Under the pieces are notes generated by a model. That model was given only the letters and a program-made list of their open reading frames with translations, was not told the origin of the DNA and did no database searches. DNA of 64,000 nt from Paenibacillus profundus. GTDB taxonomy: Bacteria > Bacillota > Bacilli > Paenibacillales > Paenibacillaceae. Positions 8,368-17,026 of the stretch are shown here, one piece after another (position 1 is the first letter of the stretch; each line of letters opens with the position of its first letter). The stretch spans positions 62,001-126,000 of the forward strand of contig NZ_JAJNBZ010000015.1 of the NCBI RefSeq assembly GCF_021369635.1. The letters run 5' to 3'. The translations under genes were made by a program, and so were the position numbers.

Positions 8368-9288
8368 TTAATTGCCCTTGGAGCCAATGATGTCGTATGC
8401 CAGAATAACGTCAATATCTTGGTTGTAGTTCCCGAAGTGCTTGCCGAACAGACTGACGCCTCCAGGATTGACGGAAGTGTCATGCGATGCGATGCGAAAG
8501 CCGATATCCTTGCCGAACTGGATGTTTACATCGTCTATCGTCACGTCGGACATTCGTACCCCATCCACATAAGTCCCCCGATCGCTCACCGAAATCGTCT
8601 TCAACAATCCGTATTGCGTCCCATTGTTCCACCAGCTTGGGGTATATACCCCTTTTCGCTCGCCAAAATCACCCGGACAGGTCCACATGCCGATCGGAAT
8701 ATCATTGATGTAGAAAGAAATGTCCGACGGCCAAGCTTCGTTATATCCAGGCGCTTCGGAACAGAGCTCAAGCGAGATCTCCAAGGAGCGTGCCGCTTGA
8801 TTGCCGAGCAAAAAATTCGGGAGCCGGTATTCGACATAACCGCTGCCGAACCAGAGGTGGCTGGCGCGGACGTGCGCCGGATCAGCGAAATAGCGCGGAT
8901 CGTCCATGACGCCAATGATGCGTTCGGATGATGCCAAGCCGCAGGTCGGCCGGACTTCACAAGCGGCATATTGCCCGATCGGAATCGACACGGTATGCGT
9001 CAGCGGCCGCGCCCGTTTCGGTCTGAATTCCAGAATGGCTTGTTTCATTTGCAACGAGCAAATTTTTTGTATGCCCCGTTTTCCCGCAACGCTTGCGCAC
9101 GATACGATGCCCGCTTCGGTCAGCTTCTGAATATGCTTCGTCACGATGGCCGATGAAATGCCGAGCGCTTGTGACATCTCCTTAATGTTCAGCGGCTTCT
9201 CATTCAGCAGCTCAATTATTTTTACCCTTGTCTCTGACGACAGACATTCTAAGAAAGTCATGTTCTGTACAGATACTTCAATTTTCAT
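8368..9288 (-). CDS. ArsR-type HTH regulator with large C-terminal domain
   Basis: This is a transcription regulator of about 306 aa. Residues ~10-80 form an ArsR-like winged helix (SSETRVKIIELLNEKPLN, then SQALGISSAIVTKHIQKL). The remaining ~220 residues form an aromatic-rich domain (WSYNE-like segments such as PSWWNNGTQYG), much larger than in metal-sensing ArsR proteins and without cysteine metal sites. I infer it senses a carbohydrate-related ligand, because it is divergent from a GH2 glycosidase. ATG 9288 follows CGAGGT at nine bases. It probably controls the shared intergenic region. Confidence 0.75.
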   Translation of the reverse strand: MKIEVSVQNMTFLECLSSETRVKIIELLNEKPLNIKEMSQALGISSAIVTKHIQKLTEAGIVSCASVAGKRGIQKICSLQMKQAILEFRPKRARPLTHTVSIPIGQYAACEVRPTCGLASSERIIGVMDDPRYFADPAHVRASHLWFGSGYVEYRLPNFLLGNQAARSLEISLELCSEAPGYNEAWPSDISFYINDIPIGMWTCPGDFGERKGVYTPSWWNNGTQYGLLKTISVSDRGTYVDGVRMSDVTIDDVNIQFGKDIGFRIASHDTSVNPGGVSLFGKHFGNYNQDIDVILAYDIIGSKGN

Positions 9289-9336
9289 AAGCAATAACCT
9301 CGAATTCATCTATTTTACTGTCATTATATAACCTGC

Positions 9337-9427
9337 AAGTTAATTAAACCATTAGTATTGACCGTCAGAACTGGCAGCATTATTATAATAACAAATATAG
9401 TTCATAAATTTATTAATTAATTAACTT
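9337..9427. promoter_or_regulatory. Paired AAGTTAATTAA sites between ArsR-type regulator and GH2 gene
   Basis: AAGTTAATTAA at 9337-9347 recurs as its exact reverse complement at 9417-9427. A related half-site (GTTAACTTA) follows at about 9432-9440, just before the GH2 ribosome site. The symmetric, well-separated copies in a divergent promoter region suggest operators for the ArsR-type protein; this is inference. Confidence 0.45.
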
Positions 9428-9454
9428 TATAGTTAACTTATTGGAGGGAAAAAC

Positions 9455-11194
9455 ATGAACACCATTCCTAGACCGGAATATCCACGGCCGCAAATGATGC
9501 GCGACGAATGGCTCAACTTGAACGGCGAATGGCAATTTGAAATCGATCATGGCCGGAGCGGCAAAGAAAGATCTTTGTACGCACCGGAAGCAGCATTACA
9601 GGACCGCATCATTGTCCCTTTTTGTCCCGAAAGCAAGCTCTCCGGCGTGCATTATACGGATTTCATGGACGCGGTCTGGTACAAACGGGTATTCACTCTG
9701 CCAGCGCAGTGGAACGGCCAACGCATATGGCTTCATTTTGGAGCAGTTGATTATGATACAGAGGTATGGATAAACGGAACGGCCGTCGGGACGCATCGCG
9801 GAGGATATAGTTCCTTCTCATTCGATATTACAAATACGGTTGTACCCGGGGACAACGTGGTGGCGGTATGCGCCGAAGACGACGTGCGCTCTCCCCTGCA
9901 GCCGCGCGGCAAACAGAGCGAACGATTGCATTCACATGCTTGCGACTACACGCGCACGACCGGCATTTGGCAGACCGTCTGGGTGGAATGCGTGCCGCTA
10001 ACTTCCATCTCCTCCTTCAAGCTGATTGCCGATCCGGACAATGGCTGTGTTCACCTGCAAGCGAATGTGGCCGGAGATACGAATGCATGTGTCCTTGAAG
10101 CAGAAGCGTCGCATAGAGGTCGTCCGGTTGGAAGTTCAGCCGCCATCTTGTCCGGCTCATCGCTGCGGCTGACGATTCCGCTTGATGAGGTGTGTCTATG
10201 GGAGCCGGGGCATCCGGAGCTATACGATCTGCAGTTAACTATCCGGCGCAACGATGCGGCCATCGATTCAGTCCAATCCTACTTCGGGCTGCGTTCTGTC
10301 AAGCTGGACGGCATGGCGTTCCGGTTGAACGGCAAGTCGGTGTTCCAGCGGCTAGTGCTCGATCAAGGCTTTTATCCTGACGGGATATATACCGCTCCGA
10401 CTGATGATGATCTGCGCCGGGATATTGAGATTTCAATGAATCTCGGTTTCAACGGAGCACGTCTGCACGAGAAAGTATTCGAGCCGCGCTTCCTGTATTG
10501 GGCTGACAGGCTCGGATATCTGGTCTGGGGGGAGTATGCCAACTGGGGACTGGACATTACGAGCGCCGCAGGCTTGGAACGGTTTCTTCCCGAATGGCTG
10601 GAGACCATCATCCGAGATCTCAACCATCCTTCGATTATTGGCTGGTGTCCGTTTAATGAGACGTGGGATGCCGACGGGAAGAAACAGAATGACGAGATTT
10701 TGCGCATCGTCCATTCCGTGACCAAGTTGGTGGATCCGACACGTCCTGTCATCGATACGAGCGGCAATTATCATGTAGTCACTGACATTTTTGACGTCCA
10801 TGATTATGATCAGAATCCAGATACATTCCGAGAAAAGTATGAACCAATGAAGCACGGCGGACCAGCGTTCGTCACTTTTCCAGAGCGTCAAGCCTATGAA
10901 GGCCAACCGTATTTCGTAAGCGAATACGGTGGTATCTGGTGGAATCCGGGGCAAACCGATGGGCATGGCTGGGGCTACGGCGACCGCCCGACAAGCGAAC
11001 CCGAATTCATCGAGCGATACGGGAAATTGACGAGTACGCTGCTCGATCATCCGATGATGTGTGGCTTCTGTTACACGCAGCTTTATGATATCGAACAGGA
11101 AGTAAACGGGCTGTGCACGTACGACCGCAAGCCTAAATTCGATCCTGGCCTCATTCGGCGCATCAACACCCAGAAAGCCGCCATTGAGGACTGA
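9455..11194 (+). CDS. Glycoside hydrolase family 2 enzyme
   Basis: This is a retaining exo-glycosidase of family GH2 (beta-galactosidase, glucuronidase or mannosidase class), without a signal peptide, so probably cytosolic. It has the three-part N-terminal architecture: a jelly-roll (LNGEWQFEIDHG, then VDYDTEVWING), an immunoglobulin-like domain and a TIM barrel. The acid/base is Glu402 in WCPFNETWD and the nucleophile Glu490 in FVSEYGGIWW. At 579 aa it is shorter than LacZ and close to the shorter sugar-binding GH2 type. GGAGGG precedes the ATG. Its neighbour is a divergent ArsR-type regulator. Substrate specificity is not decided. Confidence 0.88.
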   Translation: MNTIPRPEYPRPQMMRDEWLNLNGEWQFEIDHGRSGKERSLYAPEAALQDRIIVPFCPESKLSGVHYTDFMDAVWYKRVFTLPAQWNGQRIWLHFGAVDYDTEVWINGTAVGTHRGGYSSFSFDITNTVVPGDNVVAVCAEDDVRSPLQPRGKQSERLHSHACDYTRTTGIWQTVWVECVPLTSISSFKLIADPDNGCVHLQANVAGDTNACVLEAEASHRGRPVGSSAAILSGSSLRLTIPLDEVCLWEPGHPELYDLQLTIRRNDAAIDSVQSYFGLRSVKLDGMAFRLNGKSVFQRLVLDQGFYPDGIYTAPTDDDLRRDIEISMNLGFNGARLHEKVFEPRFLYWADRLGYLVWGEYANWGLDITSAAGLERFLPEWLETIIRDLNHPSIIGWCPFNETWDADGKKQNDEILRIVHSVTKLVDPTRPVIDTSGNYHVVTDIFDVHDYDQNPDTFREKYEPMKHGGPAFVTFPERQAYEGQPYFVSEYGGIWWNPGQTDGHGWGYGDRPTSEPEFIERYGKLTSTLLDHPMMCGFCYTQLYDIEQEVNGLCTYDRKPKFDPGLIRRINTQKAAIED

Positions 11195-11202
11195 CAGCGC
11201 AA

Positions 11203-11250
11203 AGAGAGCGCGCAACCTTCTTGTTCATCGGCTGCACGCTCTCTCTTTTA
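11203..11250. terminator. Hairpin terminator between convergent genes
   Basis: AGAGAGCG (11203-11210) pairs with CGCTCTCT (11237-11244), extendable by GC pairs, and T's follow. It sits between the convergent GH2 and MATE genes and could serve both strands. Confidence 0.6.
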
Positions 11251-11256
11251 TACCCG

Positions 11257-12645
11257 TCACACTTCTGCCGCCGGTCGCCCCGCTATGGACGAAAAGCCGC
11301 TGTCTTCTTTGTCACGCTCCGCCCTGCGCAAATATTTTTGCCCCTTCCAACGATACAAGGCAAGAAATCCGCGCACATACTCATCAGCTATCATGCAGAT
11401 ATATATGCCTGCCAGTCCCCATCCCCATCCGATGCCTATCACATAGGACAGCGCCGTAGCGATGAGCCACATCGAGAAGAGCGACGCAAGCATCGTGAAC
11501 CGGGTATCTCCGACCGCATTGAGCGAGTTGTTAATCGCCATGTTCAACATCTTGCCGGGCTGCAGCAATAGATTGAATCCGAGCAGCGAAACACCGAGCG
11601 CAATAATGTCCGTGTCGGTCGTAAATAAGCCGAGCAGCCATTTGCCGAAAACGAAGATCATAGACGCATTCACCACTACCAGCGCAAGCCCGACGCCAAG
11701 TGCCCGATACGCTACCTTGTATGCATCACGCGTGCGCCCTGCACCGTACAAATGGGCAATCTGAATCTGAACCGCGAGCGCGATGGAATTGCCGAGCAAG
11801 AAGCAGTACGATTCCAACGTATTCATATACGTCCGTGCTGCCAGCTCCTTCGCTCCCAGCAAAGCGATGAACGTGAAGATGACAAGCTGGGAGAACACCC
11901 AACAGGACATATTAACGCCCAGCGGCCATCCGATGCGAAGAATCTCTTTGAACAGCTTGCTATCGAACGTCAGCAAGTCCCGCGTACGGATGCTTGGCTC
12001 GAACGAGCGCACAAACAGATATAATAGCAGCACGGTAGCAAGCAGACGGCTGACGAGCGTCGAGATCGCCACCCCGGTCAAGCCCCATTGCGGAAATCCG
12101 AATTCTCCAAAAATGAACCCGTAGTTCATAATTACGTGCACGACATTCATGCCGATCGCCGTATACATCGGACCTTTCGTATTGCCAGTATTGCGGATGA
12201 CTGTGCTGAGGGTGGACATGAGCGCCGTCAGCACCATGCCCCCGCCCACAATCGAAATATATACTTCCGCGAGCGGCAGCAGGTTATCAGGCAGCTGCAG
12301 CACGGATGCGATAGCGCGCGGCTGCGTGTACAATAACAGACTGAGCAGAACACCAATAAACGCACTGGCCGTCACCGCCATAATCGCAATCGTGCGGGCA
12401 TCATTCTCTTGACGGGATCCCAGCTTCTGCGCAATGAGAATGCCAGCCCCGCTGGCTACCGTCATGAACAGCGTCGTCAGCGCCATGAACAATTGGTTGG
12501 AAAATCCGACAACCGCCACTGCGTCATCCGAAATGCGGCTGACCATGAGTGTATCCGCCGCTCCGAGCAAAAACTGCAAAAACAATTCTACAAAAATAGG
12601 CCATGCCAGCAGACCTAATGAAAACTTATTCCGTTCGTCATTCAC
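11257..12645 (-). CDS. MATE-family efflux transporter
   Basis: This is a multidrug/cation antiporter of the MATE family, 462 aa with about 12 hydrophobic helices in two similar halves. N-terminal hallmarks are FLQFLLGAADTLMVSRIS and VAVVGFSNQLF. The second half begins with LRIGWPLGVNMSCWV. GTG 12645 lies nine bases after AGGAGG. It is a single-gene unit between the GH2 terminator and the AT-rich island. The exported compound cannot be predicted. Confidence 0.88.
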   Translation of the reverse strand: MNDERNKFSLGLLAWPIFVELFLQFLLGAADTLMVSRISDDAVAVVGFSNQLFMALTTLFMTVASGAGILIAQKLGSRQENDARTIAIMAVTASAFIGVLLSLLLYTQPRAIASVLQLPDNLLPLAEVYISIVGGGMVLTALMSTLSTVIRNTGNTKGPMYTAIGMNVVHVIMNYGFIFGEFGFPQWGLTGVAISTLVSRLLATVLLLYLFVRSFEPSIRTRDLLTFDSKLFKEILRIGWPLGVNMSCWVFSQLVIFTFIALLGAKELAARTYMNTLESYCFLLGNSIALAVQIQIAHLYGAGRTRDAYKVAYRALGVGLALVVVNASMIFVFGKWLLGLFTTDTDIIALGVSLLGFNLLLQPGKMLNMAINNSLNAVGDTRFTMLASLFSMWLIATALSYVIGIGWGWGLAGIYICMIADEYVRGFLALYRWKGQKYLRRAERDKEDSGFSSIAGRPAAEV

Positions 12646-12717
12646 AAAACAAACCTCCTGCTTTCCCCTGGTGTCACAACGCTGAAATTACGTCTCTAAG
12701 CAGATAGAACGATATTA

Positions 12718-12908
12718 TTATAGATGGTATACTTGATGCGATGTATCAGGAATCCAACCTAAACAGCCAGTAGTGTATCCACTTGATTTTTCATATACGT
12801 TTACTTCGACAGAACCCTCACCGCTTCCTGCTCCAGATGCCGATAGAGGTGACTTTTTCAGGAGTTAGCAGCAGTAAGGATAGACAGGATCGTGTTAGAC
12901 TTTTTCAT
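12718..12908 (-). pseudogene. Small peptide gene, apparently frameshifted
   Basis: A good ribosome site (AAAGGTGG) precedes ATG 12908. The frame encodes MKKSNTILSILTAANS and stops at TGA 12858-12860. One frame back, at the same spot, a 49-codon frame opens (12864 to 12718) and reads KKSPLSASGAGSGEGS, VEVNVYEKSSGYTTGC, then LGWIPDTSHQVYHL. A single-base slip at 12858-12864 would join them into a ~64-residue peptide. It would have a basic hydrophobic start, a Gly/Ser linker and a Ser/Thr-rich end with one cysteine. This looks like a small exported or processed peptide, but I recognise no family. Confidence 0.35.
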
Positions 12909-12930
12909 GGAGTCGCCACCTTTCGGTTAA

Positions 12931-12948
12931 GTTTGTAGGGGTACAAAC
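12931..12948. promoter_or_regulatory. Perfect 7-bp inverted repeat upstream of the small peptide gene
   Basis: GTTTGTA (12931-12937) and TACAAAC (12942-12948) are separated by four G's, 23 bp before the peptide ATG on the minus strand. Position fits an operator or a 5' leader hairpin. Confidence 0.4.
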
Positions 12949-13167
12949 ATTTTGCCAGGTTAGAGATTCCTTTTCCACCATTTAGTGGTTATTCAACAAG
13001 CGTGCTGTTGTAAAATAGGAATAACAAAAAAGCAAAGTAGAAAACTGTGACCAGGAATTATCATTCTGGCTGTAGCTTCTAATTTGCTTGAATATATCTG
13101 AATAATTGGGTAGAGTTGAAAGCGTTTTTTATCGAAATCTCATTATAGAGTCCAGGAAGGAGATCAT
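12949..13167. other. AT-rich intergenic stretch, no gene seen
   Basis: Neither strand holds a convincing coding frame or recognised RNA element here. The A+T content is like that of the two island genes that follow. Confidence 0.5.
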
Positions 13168-13965
13168 TTATTTATTAGCTCTTGTTTCAATTTTCTTTAG
13201 AGTGGTAACCAATATGGATTCATCTGTAATTTCTTCCTCTATCTGAAATATGATGCGAAGGTTTGGATCAATCCATATTTTCACTTTATTATCCATAGTA
13301 GTTAATGCGATCGAATTAATTTTTCCTAATATAGAGTTTTTTATGTCTTCATTCCCTTTATTAATGTAACTATTAATTTTTCCGTCCAATGTATTGCAAA
13401 AAATATACTTATCATTTAAGTTCTTAATAAGAAATGGAATTTGAAAGTAAGACCCTGAACTTAACATATAATTATCAGGATAAGCAATTTGTACGTTGGA
13501 AGTATTATTTTTACCATCTAGAGTATGTTCAGTAGATTTTGTGTCAATAACAATTGAATTATCTGAAATTCTTGTACTAACTTCTCTTTCATACCGTTCT
13601 TTGTTATCTATATATTCTGTTTCAGATAAATCCACTAATGAATATTCAGAGTTTAACTTATATTTTTTTATGTTAAGTAAGTCTTTTCCCAACCCCACTA
13701 AAAATTCCTTTTTCAAAAATCTTTTCTCATCGAGTATATAGTAATCACCTTCCTGATGTATTGATATTTCTTGGGTCCCAATTAATTCAGAAGTTGGTTT
13801 ATTCCTAATCTCGTAATACAAAATTGATGAATCAATTTTATCAGTTAAAATTATCTTTTCTGAGTTATCATTGGCCGTTATGTCTGAATTATCCTTGGTT
13901 GAATTTTGACAAGCGCTGAGAAGAATGATAACTAATAACAGAAACATATATTTTATCCATTTCAT
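13168..13965 (-). CDS. Lipoprotein of unknown function (AT-rich island)
   Basis: This 265-aa protein has a lipoprotein signal: a positive start (MKWIKY), a hydrophobic run and the lipobox LLSAC at residues ~15-19. It should be anchored to the outer face of the membrane. The rest is hydrophilic and beta-rich, with no motif I recognise. Codon use is strikingly AT-rich (AAT, AAA, TTA) against the surrounding genes, which suggests horizontal gain. ATG 13965 is preceded by GTGAGG at a long distance. It is downstream of, and on the same strand as, a secreted protein gene that shares the low GC; the two may act together. Confidence 0.7.
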   Translation of the reverse strand: MKWIKYMFLLLVIILLSACQNSTKDNSDITANDNSEKIILTDKIDSSILYYEIRNKPTSELIGTQEISIHQEGDYYILDEKRFLKKEFLVGLGKDLLNIKKYKLNSEYSLVDLSETEYIDNKERYEREVSTRISDNSIVIDTKSTEHTLDGKNNTSNVQIAYPDNYMLSSGSYFQIPFLIKNLNDKYIFCNTLDGKINSYINKGNEDIKNSILGKINSIALTTMDNKVKIWIDPNLRIIFQIEEEITDESILVTTLKKIETRANK

Positions 13966-14067
13966 AATTATGGTGCCTCACATTCAACAGATAGTTCAAA
14001 GAGGAGGGGGTTATCCTACTACACAATCATAATCAATTTTCAAGATTTTTTTGTGTAGAGCCTTAAA

Positions 14068-14838
14068 TCAATACCAGTAGCTGTATGACCAATTCCATTG
14101 CCACCAAAATTGTAAGCCTGGTTCATCTCCATTTTTAACAAACCAAGCTGTTGCGCCTTCTTGTGCTACATTTGCAGGGTGAACTACAGGATCTCCAGTC
14201 CAAGTCTCACTGAAAGTATTGGTACTTGGTTCCGCTACAAGCAGTCCTTCATCCAATTGAAATGATCCACCAATCGAACCTACACTCACCCCTTCAATCG
14301 AGGGGTTGATGGCCCAATTGAAGGCACTTGTTGATTTTTGCTTTGTAGTCCCTTTTGGCGACCAGTCATTTAGGCTGATAGAACCTCCTTCGGAGGAATA
14401 GTATGATCTCCACTTCAACTGCGATATTCCTGAAGATTTACTATCTTTCGTAATTCCTGACGCCGTAGAAACTTGTTCTAGAACATACAACTTATGTTTT
14501 CCCGCATCCTTTGCTTTGTACAAACGCACGACACCATAAAAATTAGAGTAATCATCTCCTTCTTGTGTTGGGGAGGAATTCAGGAGAGTGTAGTCAGAAC
14601 TAGCATAAGTAGATGAATTCAAAAAGTAGCTAATGTTATCATTTAAAGAAAGGTTCCCGTACGACTTAATTAAATCTTGATTTTTGACCGGGTCAGTAGT
14701 TAAGTAAAACCGATGGGTCGAATGTTTGCTTTCATTTATATTCAAAGAACTTTGATCAGAAGCGGCAGTACAAACAGTAGTGGCCATCGCTGATAAGAGT
14801 AACAACAAACCAAGGAATGTGGACCATTTTTTAAACAC
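14068..14838 (-). CDS. Secreted protein of unknown function with aromatic C-terminus
   Basis: This 256-aa protein has a Sec signal peptide (MFKKWSTFLGLLLLLSAMAT, probable cleavage after VCTAA near residue 26). The mature part is rich in Ser, Thr, Asn and Tyr and probably beta-structured. It ends in an unusual aromatic tail, GLQFWWQWNWSYSYWY. I recognise no family. It begins the two-gene AT-rich island, followed after ~100 bp by the lipoprotein gene. A ribosome site GGAGGCG lies before the ATG. A surface-active, wall-binding or toxin-like role is possible, but the sequence gives no proof. Confidence 0.7.
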   Translation of the reverse strand: MFKKWSTFLGLLLLLSAMATTVCTAASDQSSLNINESKHSTHRFYLTTDPVKNQDLIKSYGNLSLNDNISYFLNSSTYASSDYTLLNSSPTQEGDDYSNFYGVVRLYKAKDAGKHKLYVLEQVSTASGITKDSKSSGISQLKWRSYYSSEGGSISLNDWSPKGTTKQKSTSAFNWAINPSIEGVSVGSIGGSFQLDEGLLVAEPSTNTFSETWTGDPVVHPANVAQEGATAWFVKNGDEPGLQFWWQWNWSYSYWY

Positions 14839-15090
14839 TTTTAACGCCTCCTTTAGTATATAAGGATATGCATCTATTATAAGGTTAAGACAATTGGATA
14901 CATTTGTAAAGTTTTATGTTGTAAATTTACGATAGGATCTCTGAACTCGATTCTCGAAAGCAACTCCATCTAAAAAGCTCAAATCTTTGGTAAACGACTT
15001 CGCGATGAGCCTGTCGTTAGGAAAGCGATAGTTCCCAGTAGCCGACGCAGCTCGCGTGGTCGTCTTTGGCTGCTGGTCGGCCATTGAAAG

Positions 15091-15309
15091 GTGCCGCGCT
15101 TGCCAGAAAAGCTTGCAGCAATCCAATCAGTTTTTTTGATGCGCTATCGCATCGAGCAAGCCAAAATTCTGCTGCTGCAGACTGATTTGACCGTCTCCCG
15201 CATCGCCGAAGACATCGGGTTCCGTCATGCTGCCTACTTCACCTCATGCTTCAGCAAATATGAGGGAATTGCGCCGCGCAGCTACCGCCAGCGCTTTTTC
15301 TCTATTTGA
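15091..15309 (+). pseudogene. AraC-family regulator, C-terminal helix-turn-helix remnant
   Basis: The frame encodes RYRIEQAKILLLQTDLTVSR, then IAEDIGFRHAAYFTSCFSKY and GIAPRSYRQR, the second helix-turn-helix and signature of AraC proteins. Homology begins abruptly near 15115; the sensor domain and first DNA-binding helix are absent. No ribosome site precedes it. It marks decay at the border of the AT-rich island. The 250 bp upstream hold nothing I can identify. Confidence 0.75.
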
Positions 15310-15518
15310 TAATGGCGAACTGACTTGCTTTCAATGAGGGTATAGTGCGTCGAACTCCTGGCTGCATGCTATAAGACGTGATATATGATCTTGGCCTTCC
15401 GTTCCGTTATAATAGATAGTGCAGACTACAGAAACGGCATAGCAGCCTTATTTATTACATAAAGGAGATTCGTTTCTGCAATCGATTCTGCGCAAATTAG
15501 TGCAATGGAGGCGAGAGC

Positions 15519-15848
15519 ATGTTAGTCGTTACAAACACAATCAGAATTAAAGCTGGATTCGGGAAGCAGGTGGCGGAACGCTTCGCGAACGCGAAGGGCG
15601 TACAGCAAATGCCCGGCTTCGTCCGCATGGAGGCTTGGCTTGGCGAAGGCAAAGAAGGCGAAGAAGAACTGAAAGTGTGCACACTCTGGGAGAATGAAGA
15701 AGCATTTCACAATTGGACATCCAGCGAAACGTTCCGCGCTTCGCACCGTGGAGCTGGAGACAGCAAAGAATACATGCTGGGCGCATCGCTGAATAAATAT
15801 GAGCTGGTCGTCAGTCACAATACACAACAAGGAGCGGTAACGGAATGA
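15519..15848 (+). CDS. IsdG/HmoA-like heme-degrading or ABM-domain monooxygenase
   Basis: This 109-aa ferredoxin-like (ABM-fold) protein starts with VVTNTIRIKAGFGKQVAERF and contains PGFVRMEAW and LWENEEAFHNWTSSETFRAS. The latter positions a histidine before Asn-Trp as in IsdG-type heme oxygenases. Members open heme to release iron in the cytosol. GGAGGCGAG precedes the ATG. The gene overlaps the next by ATGA, so they are translated together. A related antibiotic-biosynthesis monooxygenase role cannot be excluded, because no heme import genes are nearby. Confidence 0.75.
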   Translation: MLVVTNTIRIKAGFGKQVAERFANAKGVQQMPGFVRMEAWLGEGKEGEEELKVCTLWENEEAFHNWTSSETFRASHRGAGDSKEYMLGASLNKYELVVSHNTQQGAVTE

Positions 15849-16564
15849 ACTTAAACAACAAAGTCGCTCTCATCACCGGTGCGGGCAAAGGAATCGGCAG
15901 AGCCCTCGCGATCGCCTTGGCGAAGGAAGGAACGCATCTCGGACTTGTCGCCCGGACGACTTCCGATCTGGAAGCTCTAAAATCTTCACTGACGAAGGAG
16001 TATGGCGTGAAGGTCAGCATCGCCGCAGCGGATATTTCCGTGCAAGCGGAAGCGGACAAGGCAGTTGCCGCCATCCGAGACGAACTCGGCACAATTGATA
16101 TTTTGGTAAATAACGCCGGTATCGCTAAGTTCGGCACTGTTCTGGAGATGGATCCTGCAGAATGGGAGCGCATCATTCAGGTCAATCTGATGGGCACTTA
16201 CTACGTAACGCGCGCCGTGCTGCCGACCATGATCGGACAGAACTCCGGCAGCATCATCAATGTAGCCTCCACCGCTGGTGAACGCGGATTTGCGACGGGC
16301 TCCGCCTATAATGCCTCCAAGTTTGCCGTCATGGGCCTGACCGAGGCGTTGATGCAGGAAGTGCGCAAGCACAATATCCGTGTCACGGCGTTGACACCGA
16401 GCACCGTCAACACAGAGCTTGCCGTGAACGCCGGCCTCAAGATTGGCGACGAGGAGCGGATGATGCAGCCAGAGGATGTCGCCGATCTGGCACTCGCTAC
16501 CTTGAAGCTGCCTGAGCGCATTTTCATCAAGACGGCGGGCATTTGGACCACGAATCCACAATAA
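15845..16564 (+). CDS. Short-chain dehydrogenase (FabG-like)
   Basis: This 239-aa NAD(P)-dependent oxidoreductase of the classical SDR family has the cofactor motif TGAGKGIG (residues ~11-18), NNAG, the catalytic serine in INVASTAG and the catalytic pair in SAYNASK. AAGGAGCGG lies before the ATG, which overlaps the stop of the monooxygenase gene. It resembles 3-oxoacyl-ACP reductases, but such 239-residue members in Firmicutes often act on other carbonyl compounds. A terminator ends the two-gene unit. Confidence 0.87.
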   Translation: MNLNNKVALITGAGKGIGRALAIALAKEGTHLGLVARTTSDLEALKSSLTKEYGVKVSIAAADISVQAEADKAVAAIRDELGTIDILVNNAGIAKFGTVLEMDPAEWERIIQVNLMGTYYVTRAVLPTMIGQNSGSIINVASTAGERGFATGSAYNASKFAVMGLTEALMQEVRKHNIRVTALTPSTVNTELAVNAGLKIGDEERMMQPEDVADLALATLKLPERIFIKTAGIWTTNPQ

Positions 16565-16594
16565 CCATTGTCCATTAACATATCGCATGAGAAG

Positions 16595-16628
16595 ACAGGG
16601 GAGCTTATATCCCCTGTTTTTCTTTTTT
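16595..16628 (+). terminator. Rho-independent terminator
   Basis: Perfect eight-base arms ACAGGGGA (16595-16602) and TCCCCTGT (16610-16617), then a long T-rich run. Confidence 0.85.
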
Positions 16629-16987
16629 ACCGGAACTTTCCGCGTCCGTTATTGAATTTCTTGATTAGAGTTTGATACGCTTCGTTACTTATCTCAAGAT
16701 ATTGGAGGGGCGGTACTCTCTCTGTTCGGCGCTTCCGTTCACTCTCCCCTTCGATCAGTAACAACAATTCCCGCCTGTCTCAGGCGCTAGGCGGTGTGAT
16801 CTAAAGGTGATGTTGCTGCATCGTCTGAGAAGCTACGGAGGGATGCCCCTTCTGAACGAGTGGGAGAATGGAGAGAAGTACTTGGCAGCATATCGTTATT
16901 GGCTGGAAATGTGATCTTTCTTTCGTTCAATTTATATGGCTCCCCTACTATTTCATAAAAAAACCATACAATATGAAAATTTATACA
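16629..16987. other. Intergenic stretch with one doubtful 34-codon frame
   Basis: No firm gene is visible. A plus-strand frame at 16810-16914 has AAAGGTG before an ATG and reads LRSYGGMPLLNEWENGEKYL before its stop. It could be a tiny protein or the tail of a lost gene. AT content rises sharply from ~16,920 towards the nickel operon promoter. Confidence 0.3.
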
Positions 16988-17015
16988 GTATCACATATTT
17001 ACTAACTCGTAACAC
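16988..17015 (+). promoter_or_regulatory. NikR-type operator 1
   Basis: GTATCAC (16988-16994), 14 bases, then GTAACAC (17009-17015): an interrupted palindrome of the form GTRTYAC-N14-GTRAYAC, like known non-enteric NikR sites. It overlaps the -35 region of the nik promoter. A nikR gene ends the operon. Confidence 0.75.
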
Positions 17016-17026
17016 CATGCTATAGT
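16998..17026 (+). promoter_or_regulatory. nik operon promoter
   Basis: -35 TTTACT (16998-17003), a 17-base spacer and -10 TATAGT (17021-17026). The elements lie within and between the two NikR boxes, so bound repressor would block RNA polymerase. Confidence 0.65.

Noticed and set aside
7452-8390. 312-codon plus-strand frame opposite the methyltransferase gene
   Set aside because: It is antisense to a motif-rich gene, has low-quality composition and no ribosome site; it is a frame shadow.
14914-15126. 70-codon minus-strand frame with KSFTKDLSFLDGVAF
   Set aside because: No ribosome site, overlaps the AraC remnant and could not be tied to a transposase or other family.
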